A DNA stretch of 20,107 bases from Larix sibirica (GCA_004151065.3 NWUY0300107914.1:7203-27309), one strand, 5' to 3'. Positions 10,201 through 18,796 are shown, counted from the stretch's first letter. Numbers and translations are program-made. Notes: generated by a model from the letters alone, not told the origin.

Positions 10201-13200
10201 CACGGACCTAAAGTTCAGCTTGTAACTGAATGGACCTATGCTCGACAATCTGAATGGGAAATCTCATGTTTCGAGTGAGCATAAATATCCAAATAAAACA
10301 AATGTTGGGTCCTGTCAGGGTTGAACCGGTAAACATAGAAGAACTGTATAAAACCATTTACAACTTTTATCACATTGCATTATTATGGAACTAGTTTGCA
10401 GTAACATAGTTTGCAGTAACATGGTATCACATCTTGGGAAGTCGTGGTCAACCACATTGGCGCAAGAAGCACTGTGCCGTGTCTGACTCGGTTGCCTTAG
10501 GAATGGAGCACAGACTACGGTGACAAGCTCTCAAATAACCCAGTACTCCATAGTAATGGTGATTCTACTAGATTATGTAGACAAGTGGAAAGCTAAATGC
10601 AAACTATAGATCAATTTTCAAAATTGAAAATTAAACTCAAAAGGTTCATCAACATCAAAAGTTAACAGAAAACACCAGATAGAAAATAGCAGACAAACAC
10701 TTATCTTCAACAATTCAAACATGGGAAAAACAACTCCAAATTACCCCAGCCATAGGCATTCCTACTACTCGAATACCACCCAAAGTTGTGGCTATGGGAT
10801 GACAAGGGCTTATGGGAAAATTGCAGTCTCTCTCTCTCTCAATCCCAACTGATATGCTCCAAAGCCTTGCTGGCCTACCTGCTTAGCAATGGAGAGACAT
10901 AACAGCTCTAGAACTCAGCAGAAGGCAGTCTGCAGTGGCCAGCTAGGCAGCCTTGCTAGCTTACTTGCTAGAACAAGACCTCTTTCCCAGCCAGCTCACT
11001 GAAACAAAGTCCAAAATATTTGCTAAACTACTCTCTAGAGCAAAGGATTGCCATTGAAATACATTTGCAGCAGCTCCTGCCCCGACCTATCACTGCTGTT
11101 CCGTCACGGGAGCAGGATAATGAGTCCAAGGTGTATCTAAAAGCCTGCCGTAAGCCCCTCCCACAGCCTGGATCTTATATGCATAAGCATGGCATTGGTG
11201 TGCAACTTTTGGAATCACATTCTCCATGGTTCTCTTGGCCAACATGAGCTCTAAATGACTTTGCAGTACTAAATGACTTTGCAGTAAGCAATAACAATCA
11301 AAATGAACAGCCAAAGAACCCTGCTAAAGATGAAGCGTATATACGAGGAAAGGCTGGCAAGAATTAATGAGCATAGAGATGAGGTGTTAGATTATCCTCT
11401 AGGCTTTATGTTCTCATGCCAACCTTTGTCATCTAAGGGATAAGTTAAGTGGGAACCATTTGTCATATCATAGCCCCCCTTTCCTTTGGAGATTTTCTCA
11501 TATTTATATTAGCTTTACTTTTTGGAGCTTATATCATGCTTGCATCATGGCATAGCTATCAACTTAGGGAAAACAAAAGTACTCCTAAGTAAGCTAAGAG
11601 CATTCACTAGTGGGGCCTTGGCCTTGAGTTCCCAGTGGGAACTTTACATGGTCAACACCATAATATGTACAATAATGACGTTGCCAATTTCACATAACTT
11701 AACACCTAGGAAAAATTTGTTTACTCATATATACACCAGGGTCCATGTTTCAAAGTGGAGCTTCAAAACGGGGATTACAAGCACACTTGTTGGGTTTTGA
11801 ACCCTGCTCATCTTCATGGCAAGCACTCCAACTGACCACTAGACCACAACCCGATGGACTAGTCTGAACATGTTCTTGATTTCATGCCTTGAGTGCCCAT
11901 GTTGGTCTGTATTTATCATATGCTTAGGAAAACTCATGTTGTGCCAATTTTATGTGATGCAAGACCTCATCCAATCAATTGCTCTGTGATGTCGTCCATA
12001 TGATTTAGTAGCTAAGCTTCCACAAGGATGGTTATGGAAAGTACCTTTTAGAGACACCTCAATGAAATAACTTATGGGTGTGCTGAAAGTATCATTAAAA
12101 TCAATCTTTATTAGAAAAACATTGTTTTCCTATAAGTGTTTTTTTGTTATGTATAACATTTGAGGGTGTGCTTATGGTGGGGATTGGCTGGAACAATTGT
12201 TAGTCCATGATTCCATGGTAGGTGTAGTGTTGCAAAACATGTTTGCACACATAGTTCCTGAGTTAGCATGAGAAATTCTACCTATACTTTTCTTAGTGTC
12301 TTGTTAAACTACTTATATTTCCAAGGAAAATCTCATGGGTAAACCCAAGGGATGCTTACCCACATTTGTAGATGGCATTTCTAGTAAACCTATTGGCATA
12401 GACCTGTGTGCCTCACGTAGGGGGATTGGAACCTGGCACTTGTTGGCACAGAACTAGCCAAATGCCCAACAACATTGGCTATGGCTGGTTGAGCTAACCC
12501 CTTGGGCTAACTGGTTAAACTACTTATGCACAACTAAATCCAAATACAAATTTCTTAAGAACCATAGTTAATTGGCTATATTTTTAATTTTGAGCCTGGA
12601 ATCTTTCCTTAGGTAATTGTTGCAACGATTGTTTTCCAACATGAAATTTATGAGCAATCCAATGTCAATCATGTCATTATCTGTTCTGGTGTTGTACTTG
12701 ACCGAGTGCCTCATGTACATGCTTATATATTTGTTGTACACATTATATCATATATGAAGCTTTGTGCTTGCAATTTGCTTCCTCTTCTTTTGCAGTAGCA
12801 GGTACTGAAAATATGGATATTAGATCCTTAATAGCTAGTGGTTGGAAATGCCAAACATGCCTCAAACAAAGTGAAATCATTAGTGCTATCAGCTATGTAT
12901 TATTCTGTTGCTATGTTGTGTATGGGGTAGGTTTCATTCCATATCTTGGGGAATTCCATGGCTAAACAATGAACATCCTAAAAGACTATGCATTTGTCCT
13001 ATGAACCGATTCAAATCATTGATTTGTGTGTTGATAGAAGGGCTGCTTCTATGGAGCTTGTCTTCCTTTAATGACCATAGTGTACTTAAAAAGTGACCAA
13101 GAAATGGAGATTTACAATTGGATAAAATAGAGTTTGGCAATCCATTATGCTTCTATATGTACCAATAGAGTTGGGTTATCTATAACGCAATCCATAATCC

Positions 13201-15216
13201 TTGCTCTACCTATTGGCTGGTTTGGATATCTTGCACAATCTAGATTCTCAAGCACATCTCTTTATTTTTTACTATCTGTGGCTAGTAGAGTTATCTTTGC
13301 AACTTGTCAATGGTATTCTTGACCTCAAATTGCATTCCAATTTTGGAATGGTGTGCTTCTCTGATAAAACTCTCTATATCCAGTATTAGAGGAGAACAAG
13401 GTACTGAGGTGATTTGAATACCCATCCATTGGTGCATTAGTTTAGCTGTCAATAACTCTCAAAAAATTTGTATTTTTTTTCATTTTAGGAAATGTAAAGT
13501 TTCCAGTGTATAAAATAGAAAAGAAAGTATAATATTTGCCACTCTTTTCATGACCTATTCATGTATTTGATGACTGAAATTGTTCTAGATAGGACGTCAA
13601 TATCATATGGCCTAATATTCTTTTATATGTTTTGAGTTTAAGATTATGTGATGGCTCATAATCATTTTTTGCTAAGCAAGTAGTGAATCTATTGCTTTAC
13701 AGCTTGTACAATTGCCTACAAATTCTCATATGTATTGTGTAGTTTTGACAGCTCCCGTTGATGTATCTAAATGGTATGCATCATGTTTCCCATGTTGCAA
13801 GTACAAATCCAAATATTTTCTTAGATGGCAATTGTTTATGTTTTAAATAGAAATTGCATGTTGGGCATTGTGAACAGAGGCACACCCCTGGGGTGTAGAC
13901 CAGTTGGCAATCAGGTGCACTGTTAAGGCACCCTTGTGACATCATGGGTTCAAACCTCGACTAGCCCTGTGTGCCATGTGTGGGGCAGTGTTGGTACATC
14001 TAGGTTATAGTGGTAGCGGACCAGAATCGACCCTGTGTCACATGAGTACGAGCCTGAGCCCAGTTGCCAATTCCCCTAGTTACCAAAAAAATGTGAACAG
14101 AGGCACGGCACAAAATCTTTGTCACAGGCTTTTTGTTCCCTGCTTGTCCAAACAATTGTAAATATTTCTTGCAAGCTAATGGCAAATCAATGCTAGAATA
14201 TCTCTCTAGAAGTTAGCTATACCCAAAAAGGTTGAGTTCACTTGTGTTATTAACTTATTTGGTGTAGGACACTCTGAAAGAGTTCATAAAGCTTTGACCT
14301 TAGTGGGGGCCTGATTATACACATGAACAGTAAAATCCAACTAGGAAATAGAAGCACTTGTCAGTGTCTGGTGCAGACCTGCCAACCCACAGTGAGAATG
14401 TGGGTGCCTAATAAGCACGGAGTTATGTTCGAGTCCTGAGCTTCTGGAACTCAATTAAAAACAATTCAATTGGTATATTTCCACTTTGTTTTTGTGTGAA
14501 TTAATAACATAAGGTGTTCGTTCTTTGATTAGATTAAGCCTACATTTGTATATGGCATCTCTATCCCACAATCAAGGATTTTCCTTACTAAAACCACAAA
14601 TGTTGCAATTTTTTATTGACATTTTGATGTATCAAAACACGAATGAACCTTTTTAGAGTGTTGCTATGTGATTCTCAGACTTGTGACAGGACCATTATGT
14701 ATACTTGTTACAAATTTGCTATGCTGTTTTTTTCTTTACCAGCGATTACCTTTTAGCTATTTTTCTTTTGATGGTAAGCTTTTATATCAGTTTTTTGTAC
14801 TGAGAATTGGTTTTAAACCTCAAACTTTAAATACAATCCTCCATTCTAAAATTTTTCTTAAACATTCTTTCTTATATTATCAGGCCTTTATTATGGGTTG
14901 GGATATTCTTATTGTATTGTGTTACTTGTATTCCATTAAAACTCTGAGCCGTGAACCAAATAAAATGAACACTACGTGGTGACATCTTAAATGTTTCAAA
15001 TTTCTTAATTCCTTGTACCTGCTGCAGGAAGAATCTCTTCATGAACTTCTGGCTGCCCCACAAGACGAAAAAGAAGAGTCAGCATATTGGTACGAAACTG
15101 AAGATGTACAAAAGCCGTATATGATCGATATCTCAACACCAAATTCTTTATTAGATATGAGTGTTGAGAAATGGCAGCATGTTGAAAATTGTGATTCAGA
15201 GTGGGAATTTCTTTGA
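4141..15216 (+). CDS. four-exon gene for a 405-residue acidic plant protein of unknown function
   Basis: Joining 4141-4272, 4645-5305, 9081-9316 and 15028-15216 gives 1218 bases: 405 residues and TGA. All introns are GT-AG and every junction keeps frame (the Gly codon at residue 265 is split 1+2). The start has A at -3 and G at +4, and an in-frame TGA at 4123-4125 rules out extension. Residues 25-75 form the best block: KFEAICVEV, TTKYVENQV and QDILPP. Residues 86-181 are two tandem 48-residue acidic repeats; the tail ends SEWEFL. No signal peptide, membrane span or catalytic motif is visible in the spliced product. The N-terminal block and Trp-Glu tail resemble a plant-specific uncharacterised family, from memory and unverified. 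Function is unknown. Introns of 372, 3775 and 5711 bp are filled with repeats. Confidence 0.85.
4645..5305 (+). CDS. exon 2: codons 45-264 plus one base, with the duplicated 48-residue module
   Basis: The exon lies between TTATTTGCAG (acceptor, ends 4644) and ACTG|GTAAGT (donor, intron from 5306). It starts ETTKYVENQV and reaches the PP pair at residues 74-75. The acidic modules 86-133 and 134-181 are followed by a Pro/Glu/Leu-rich stretch (SDILEQLPWLSVEDLSVPED). This is the longest exon, 661 bases. The reading frame also continues upstream into intron 1 to an ATG at 4570, but that part is best read as intron. Confidence 0.88.
4768..5055 (+). repeat. 144-bp in-frame tandem duplication within exon 2
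   Basis: Unit 1 is 4768-4911 and unit 2 is 4912-5055, exactly 144 bases (48 codons) apart. Both encode SDISIDF, EFELFE, KKLHTLNVESV, PKLEQ and YVSS in the same order, with mostly single-base differences (for example FEKPKSNP against FEEPKLNL). The DNA is as similar as the protein, which suggests a fairly recent unequal exchange or slippage event. Confidence 0.93.
6899..7009. repeat. 23-bp direct repeat, copies 88 bp apart
   Basis: AAACC(T/C)AGAGACCATCAAGGTGT occurs at 6899-6921 and 6987-7009 with one mismatch. The 65 bases between have no poly(A) and no promoter boxes, so I do not call a SINE. It may be a long target-site duplication or a local duplication next to the AACCGG cluster. Confidence 0.7.
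7030..7206. repeat. AACCGG/AACCAG-rich foldback cluster
   Basis: About 175 bases are built from many copies of CTGGTT/AACCAG and CCGGTT/AACCGG in both orientations. They include a perfect 12-bp palindrome at 7182-7193 (AACCAGCTGGTT), a 7-bp stem with a 2-base loop at 7043-7058 shifted to 7143-7158 (ACTGGTT-AA-AACCAGT), and CCGGTCCAACCGG near 7057. Both strands are open for more than 60 codons here, a side effect of the symmetric composition. It is probably a foldback element or simple-repeat expansion; no clean terminal inverted repeats were found. Confidence 0.6.
7331..7486 (+). other. 51-codon ORF with acidic C-terminus, possible transposase remnant
   Basis: The frame runs from ATG 7331 (after an in-frame TGA) to TGA 7484-7486. 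The product starts MDLSWMICRRF and ends in an acidic Ser/Asp tail (DPDSDDSIV). A DLSW motif followed by a low-complexity acidic tail recalls the C-terminal ends of plant hAT-type transposase-like proteins, but this is a memory-level resemblance with no catalytic residues present. Another frame (NGLILDDLPSFPPP) is equally protein-like. Treat as unassigned. Confidence 0.15.
7639..7868 (-). mobile_element. tRNA-derived SINE with 17-bp target-site duplication
   Basis: The element is about 7656-7851 on the minus strand (196 bp). Exact 17-bp flanks (TGTCTAATGGTTTGGAT) lie at 7639-7655 and 7852-7868. On the minus strand a box A-like TGGCTCAATCAGTTGA (7840-7825) precedes a box B-like GGTTCAAATCT (7778-7768), as in a tRNA promoter for RNA polymerase III. 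The element ends in an A-rich tail after CTTGG (read as Ts at about 7656-7662). It codes for no protein and would need a LINE's enzymes to move. Perfect flanks imply a fairly recent insertion. Confidence 0.9.
8236..8363 (+). mobile_element. short tRNA-derived SINE with 12-bp target-site duplication
   Basis: The element is 8248-8351 (104 bp), between exact copies of AGGCAATGCACA at 8236-8247 and 8352-8363. TATAATTGGTAGAGTGCC (from 8251) matches a tRNA box A and D-arm. GGGGTTCCT (8297-8305) sits between GACAT and ATGTC, which can pair as a T-stem. No A-tail is visible, so the family may end in a short non-A tail, or the tail has been lost. It is too short and diverged to be a working tRNA gene. 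Confidence 0.72.
9081..9316 (+). CDS. exon 3: codons 265 (last two bases) to 343
   Basis: The exon starts GG|GCT GAA after ATAG at 9080 and ends TCT AAG before GTATGC at 9317. It encodes an acidic segment: AEFYEDNQKIEDISVGG at the start and EVHEEAREAFFSIIESFIPD near the end, the latter probably helical. The donor gives a phase 0 junction to exon 4. The long AT-rich introns on both sides could favour skipping, but skipping would break the frame. Confidence 0.82.
10303..10429 (+). mobile_element. LTR/TRIM-like fragment with primer-binding site
   Basis: A 119-bp segment starts TGTTGGGTCC at 10303, contains a TATA-like GTATAAAA near 10347 and ends CA-like (GTAACA) at 10421. It is directly followed by TGGTATCACATC (10422-10433), which matches 10 of 12 bases of the initiator-Met tRNA primer site used by many plant LTR elements (TGGTATCAGAGC). 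I found no second LTR and no coding region, so it could be the 5' end of a decayed miniature element, or chance. The end also holds a 15-bp tandem duplication. Confidence 0.33.
10393..10422. repeat. 15-bp tandem duplication
   Basis: AGTTTGCAGTAACAT occurs twice in a row with no mismatch (10393-10407, 10408-10422), at the end of the LTR-like segment. Confidence 0.9.
10827..10840. repeat. (TC)7 microsatellite
   Basis: Seven uninterrupted TC units within intron 3. Probably neutral. Confidence 0.95.
11251..11286. repeat. 18-bp tandem duplication
   Basis: CTAAATGACTTTGCAGTA occurs twice in a row with no mismatch (11251-11268, 11269-11286). It shares the core TTTGCAGTA with the 15-bp duplication at 10393, about 860 bases upstream. 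Confidence 0.92.
11740..11860 (-). mobile_element. tRNA-derived SINE-like head, no target-site duplication found
   Basis: On the minus strand, GGGTTGTGGTCTAGTGGTC (box A at 11846-11834) precedes GGGTTCAAAACCC (box B at 11804-11792), 29 bases apart, close to tRNA geometry. The sequence downstream is unlike the other SINEs here. I could not find flanking duplications or an A-tail, so the 3' limit is a guess. It may be an old or truncated copy of a separate family. Confidence 0.55.
12303..12527 (-). mobile_element. tRNA-derived SINE with 14-bp target-site duplication
   Basis: The element is about 12317-12513 on the minus strand (197 bp), flanked by exact copies of GTTAAACTACTTAT (12303-12316, 12514-12527). 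On the minus strand TAGCTCAACCAGCC (12496-12483) is box A and GGTTCCAATCC (12433-12423) is a full match to the box B consensus. Length (197 against 196 bp), orientation, a CCATCT segment and the tail (CCCATGAGATTTTCCTTGGAAA against CCCACAAGCTTTTTCTTGGAAA, in part) match the SINE at 7656-7851. The two are probably diverged members of one family. Confidence 0.88.
13869..14106 (+). mobile_element. tRNA-derived SINE with 15-bp target-site duplication and A-tail
   Basis: The element is 13884-14091 (208 bp) between exact copies of TGTGAACAGAGGCAC (13869-13883, 14092-14106). TAGACCAGTTGGCA (from 13896) is box A and GGTTCAAACCT (13947-13957) is box B. It ends TTACCAAAAAAA, a typical plant SINE tail. 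Body sequence differs from the 7656 and 12317 elements, so it is a second family. The perfect flanks and uninterrupted tail point to a recent insertion. Confidence 0.9.
14361..14440 (+). mobile_element. weak SINE-like fragment (box B only)
   Basis: GTTCGAGTCC (14427-14436) fits box B and lies about 60 bases after a GGTGCAGACCTGCC segment that only loosely resembles box A. CCCACA-GTGAGAA-TGTGGG (14386-14403) can form a small hairpin between them. No flanking duplication was found. Confidence 0.32.
15028..15216 (+). CDS. exon 4: codons 344-405 and the stop
   Basis: The acceptor is strong (TTCCTTGTACCTGCTGCAG). The exon encodes EESLHELLAAPQDEKEESAYWYETEDV at the start, an acidic and probably partly helical region, and ends CDSEWEFL before TGA at 15214-15216. 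An acidic tail ending in Trp-Glu-hydrophobic is part of what makes the gene look like a conserved plant family. Confidence 0.87.
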   Translation, partial: EESLHELLAAPQDEKEESAYWYETEDVQKPYMIDISTPNSLLDMSVEKWQHVENCDSEWEFL

Positions 15217-15700
15217 GACACTCCTAGGTCTAATAATATTAAGTTATCATAAAATGAAAATAAAGCTACCTTCCAATGCAGTAGTGCCTCATTCTGGAGT
15301 CTAGTCCTTGGGACTGGCAACATTATCCAGATCCTCTGGCAATAGTTGCATTGCCATCCAGTATGGCTGTGGTTTGGTTCAAGTGAGTTATCTTCCTGAA
15401 ACTATACCTTTGACGTTTTACTATTCTTGCGAATTTAAGATCAGAGCACCCCACAGCATATCATTCTCAATCTGAGTGACATTATCATCCAGAGCAGGAC
15501 TCTGCAGCATTTAACTATCTGTTTCAGATACCCTTTTGGAAAGTGGGGTTAGTTCAAGGATTATCAAAATTCGAAGTTATGATACTCGTTTCCCTCAACA
15601 TATTGGATAGATGGTTGAGGCATTAAATAACAGCAGTAGAAGATTTGCTCAAAATTCAACTTTATTAGAAAGGTAAATATGCTCCGTTCAAAGCAGAGGA
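15217..15700 (+). other. likely 3'UTR zone, end not determined
   Basis: AATAAA at 15259-15264 is only about 45 bases after the stop and could serve as a near polyadenylation signal. The sequence stays less AT-rich to about 15540. A possible 3'UTR intron is suggested by a donor-like GTGAGT at 15383 and acceptors CCCCACAG (ends 15456) or TGTTTCAG (ends 15527). I cannot choose between these from sequence alone. Confidence 0.4.
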
Positions 15701-16260
15701 CGTGACCTCTAACATATCTGAAAAACTGTATTCAATCAAGGTTACTGTTTGCCTATATATATGTATCGCTGAATAAGCTGTTTTATAGTTCTACTTGTCA
15801 TTTACTGGTTTAGTTGCTACCTCCATATAGGTTTTGCTTCAGCCAGATTTCTTGAATGCATATTTACTATGGGTTGTGTGTTGATGCGTTAAAGTCGATA
15901 TCAAGAAAGTGACTTTGGAATATTAATCAATGCATGTAAAAAGAGCATCAATCAGTGTCTTCAAAACAGTCGTGCCTCGTGATTTTTTTTCTCAAATGTC
16001 ATTTCCCTAACAATACTTAATTGCATTATTTGTTCTGTTCATGTTATTGTCATGGCAATTGTTGTAAATGATAGAATTATACAAGATGCAGTAGCCATTG
16101 CAAGTAAATCCTAGTTTGCATGGTTGGAACATTGGATCCTTACCTTTACTGAATTTGATAATTTACCCCAATCATCGTGTTCCAGAAGAGAGGCATCGAC
16201 TATAATCATTCTACCATTAACTATTGATTGTATATTCGTTTCATTTTTGTGATTACTATT
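15700..16260. other. intergenic DNA, no feature seen
   Basis: AT-rich sequence with short mixed ORFs only. I see no promoter boxes, repeats or gene. Confidence 0.6.
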
Positions 16261-16303
16261 AAGGGGGTGAGGGTAAGTGGAAAAAGAGTAAATTATTACT
16301 AGT

Positions 16304-16327
16304 GAGGGTGAGGGTGAGGGTGAGGGG
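16304..16327 (+). repeat. (TGAGGG)n array, G-quadruplex candidate
   Basis: Four G-runs (16306-16308, 16312-16314, 16318-16320, 16324-16327) are separated by TGA loops of exactly three bases, the ideal pattern for a quadruplex. An earlier related stretch (GGGGGTGAGGG, 16263-16273) and the flanks (GAGTAAATT on both sides) suggest expansion inside an imperfect duplication. The unit is not the plant telomere repeat (TTTAGGG). Confidence 0.85.
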
Positions 16328-16639
16328 AAATGAGTAAATTGTCTAGAAGTTAGGTGCTAGGTGCATTTGAAAGAGAACTTCCACTCTCATAGGTATTTCA
16401 TTTTTTGGAAAATTTTCATCATGTTAAAAATGGTTACAACATCTTAATGCTTTTTTTCTTTCTATTTTTCAAATGTATTTTGATTGAGTAAAACTTAGGT
16501 GGCAAATATAGTTATGTAGTTAGATACCCTCTTCTTTGTGGTTTGTAAATAATGGTTATATATCAATAACATATTGTATATATTGTATTTTGTAATATAA
16601 TTTGTTTTTCATATAAAATTGTTATTATTAATAAATTTC

Positions 16640-17065
16640 ATAGAATTAATTGCGAATAAACTATGTTTTTTTAACTTCTATGTATTCAAAGTGGCTTCTA
16701 CAATTTGAATAAGAATGTTATAACAATATACAAGCTTGTCAATATAAGGATGACACTTGCATCATGTCATATTTGGTAAATGCAATTTCTCTCATTTGAA
16801 TGAAGTTAATAAAATAAAGTGATTTCTATAATTCTAACGAGAATGTTATAACAATATACAAGTATGTCAATATAGTGATGAAAATCATATATTCTGTCTT
16901 CATTGTATAAGGTTTTTTGCCTATGCAATTTCTATCATCGAGTAGTTCATAAAATTAATTGTGAACAACTTGTGTCTATGATTTATGGAATAAATGTTAC
17001 TCCCTCAATTTTAATAAGAATGCCAAAACAATATACAGCATGCCAATATAGATACACAATTATTT
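16640..17065. repeat. degenerate tandem repeat, about three units
   Basis: A core reading AAGAATG-TATAACAATATACAAG-ATGTCAATATA recurs near 16711, 16840 and 17016 (the last reads AAGAATGCCAAAACAATATAC). It is preceded by related GCAATTTCT-ATCAT-AGTT and AAAATTAATTG-GAA segments. Units are 130-175 bp and diverged. TACTCCCTCAATTTTAATAAGAATG in the third resembles the ends of Stowaway-type MITEs in part, but I did not find the matching inverted end. Confidence 0.6.
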
Positions 17066-17171
17066 TACATATTGATATCGTCTTTGTACACCATTTTTCA
17101 ATGAGAGCAACACACAAATGATAATAATAAACATTAGTGTGAAAACAATATTTAAATAATATTTGTGTAAC

Positions 17172-17390
17172 AATTTAAAAAAATTACAATATTAAATCCA
17201 TTAATGTGCATAGGTTTAAAAAATAATGGGGAAAATAATGCAAGATTATGGTACAATTATATTTAAGTGCATGTGAATAATTCAAAAATATTTGAAAGAT
17301 CAAATTCATTAGTGCATAGATTTTATAGGCAATGGTGAAATTTATACAAGTTTATATGCAATATCTCATTGGTTACATTCTTTAGCTGTT
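17172..17390. repeat. diverged ~110-bp direct repeat
   Basis: AAATCCATTAATGTGCATA (17194-17212) and AAATTCATTAGTGCATA (17302-17318) start matching stretches that continue TAGG/TAGA-TTT, AATGG-GAAA and CAAG-TTAT at about the same spacing. Old duplication in AT-rich DNA. Confidence 0.5.
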
Positions 17391-18260
17391 AAAAGAGTAG
17401 TTAGTCAATCAGTGGAATCTCTTCTCCATACTGGGAGGTCTACTATTATTGAATTAGTTTGTTGGCATTGGGAGTGATGTGCATTGTATCCCACTTGTAT
17501 TTATATAATGTTGTAGTCTAAATGTTGTATGAATTGGCTCTATTTTGGCTATTTAAAATATTTTAAGAAGAAGGGAAACCAACTCTTTTTTCTTGAAATT
17601 TGGCATTAACCGTTTTGGATTGATGGAATCGAAAATATCAAATGTTAACATTGCACATTTAGTTACACCTAAAGGTATTCAAGAGTGTTGAATTCATTTC
17701 TGCACTAAAAAAACTATTTCATCAAATCTAAATTTGTAATTTGTACAAAGATTCTTGGAATGGATTTTGATGAAGTATAAACTAGAAAAAGTCGAAATCG
17801 TAGAATGTTTAGACTTCATTTAAATATAATAAAACAATAGGTCACATTGCATTCGTGCTTGGATACATGTTGCAAACACAACCCAATACACTAATTCTAC
17901 ACTATGATCATCACAAGGAACATCTTAATAATTTGGTCACTTTATTTTATCTAATAATTTTTAATGATATTGGTACAATAGTTCAACTAACTCGCATTGT
18001 TTTCTTGGCCTATGTTTGTGGGCTTTATTGGTTTATGTCTATCCTTATGTATCTAAGCCTACGCATATTGGCTATTGTCTCAATTTGATATTTTAAAATC
18101 ATTAATGAAGGATAATGCACTCTTTTTTTTACTTGATCACCCTTGAATGCTTGATTAAGGAGATGGTTGGAATTTCTAGGCTAATGATGTTGATGTAACT
18201 AGTGAAAGGGTAAGGATAATAAGGTCGCATATGCTCTAAGTTGAAAAAAACATCTCCAAG
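17391..18260. other. intergenic AT-rich DNA
   Basis: Nothing definite. A 77-codon frame at 17855-18088 is hydrophobic and AT-driven, without a recognisable domain, and is not called as a gene. Confidence 0.5.
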
Positions 18261-18689
18261 TTGTTAGATTATGTAAGATATAATTGAAGTAAAGGATGTT
18301 AGATATGCTTGCACTGGATGGAGGCTATGAGAAAACAGAAGAACTTGAGGAGCAAGCTGGAAGGACTTGATGTGAACAAATGTAAATGATTTGTTGAAGA
18401 TTAATATTTAAGATAGAGGATGTCTTTATATTCTGAACTCCAATTTAATCAAGAAAGATGAGATTAAGGGATCTTAAGGTTGTTAGATTGTGTAAGATAG
18501 AATTGAAGCAAAGGATGCTCAATATGCTTGCATTGGATGAAGGCTATGGGAAAATTGAAGAACTTGAGGAGCATGATGGAAGGACTTAATGTAAACAATG
18601 GAAAATGAATTGGGGAAGACTAATTCCTAAGATAGAGGATGGATTTATATTCCCGATTCGGCTTTAATCGAGAAATATGGGATTAAGGG
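18261..18689. repeat. ~219-bp tandem duplication
   Basis: Unit 1 begins TTGTTAGATTATGTAAGATA at 18261 and unit 2 begins TTGTTAGATTGTGTAAGATA at 18480, so the period is 219. Both contain ATGCTTGCA-TGGATG-AGGCTATG, GAAGAACTTGAGGAGCA, GGAAGGACTT and AAGATAGAGGATG, and end GATTAAGGG. Unit 2 keeps a 43-codon ORF (18458-18589) that unit 1 has lost at its start. Product not recognised. Confidence 0.9.
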
Positions 18690-18796
18690 AAATGCATGAA
18701 GTGATATATGTTAAAAAACTTGGCTATTGAATTGAGAATTATGGTATAAAGGGAAGTGCATGAAGTCATGTATGCTAAATAATTAGGTTATTGAAG
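18671..18796. repeat. 63-bp tandem duplication nested at the end of the 219-bp repeat
   Basis: GAGAAATATGGGATTAAGGG (18671) and GAGAATTATGGTATAAAGGG (18734) start copies exactly 63 bases apart. Both continue AAGTGCATGAAGT-like, TATG-TAAA and GG-TATTGAA. Confidence 0.88.

Larger units (their letters stand above)
9317..15027 (+). other. intron 3 (5711 bp, phase 0)
   Basis: GTATGC at 9317 to CCTGCTGCAG at 15027. 9317-10300 is AT-rich with no feature beyond a strong-looking internal acceptor (TTTTCTGCAG, ends 9719). 10303-11330 is GC-richer and carries an LTR-like fragment and two short tandem duplications. SINE-like heads or elements lie at 11740-11860, 12303-12527, 13869-14106 and 14361-14440. 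12530-13860 and 14560-15010 show nothing I can call; ORFs there are AT-rich and unrecognised. Confidence 0.8.

Noticed and set aside
11020-11314. ORFs on both strands at 11020-11247 and 11090-11314
   Set aside because: They overlap in opposite directions in GC-richer repeat-like DNA downstream of the LTR-like segment; neither product was recognised.
8248-13960. tRNA-like heads as working tRNA genes
   Set aside because: None keeps a full cloverleaf with an acceptor stem; target-site duplications and tails show retroposed SINEs.
14539-14565. Short match to the middle of the 12317 SINE (TACATTTGTATATGGCAT)
   Set aside because: It may be a decayed fragment of the same family, but it is too short and has no promoter box or flanking duplication.
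14668-14982. 104-codon ORF just before exon 4
   Set aside because: It lies wholly within intron 3, is T-rich and Phe/Leu-rich, and is not in frame with a usable splice into exon 4.
16306-16327. Interstitial telomere repeat
   Set aside because: The unit is TGAGGG, not TTTAGGG or a known plant variant, and only about four units are present.
17855-18088. 77-codon hydrophobic ORF
   Set aside because: The hydrophobicity follows from T-rich codons in AT-rich DNA; no motif, no splice context and no flanking gene signals.
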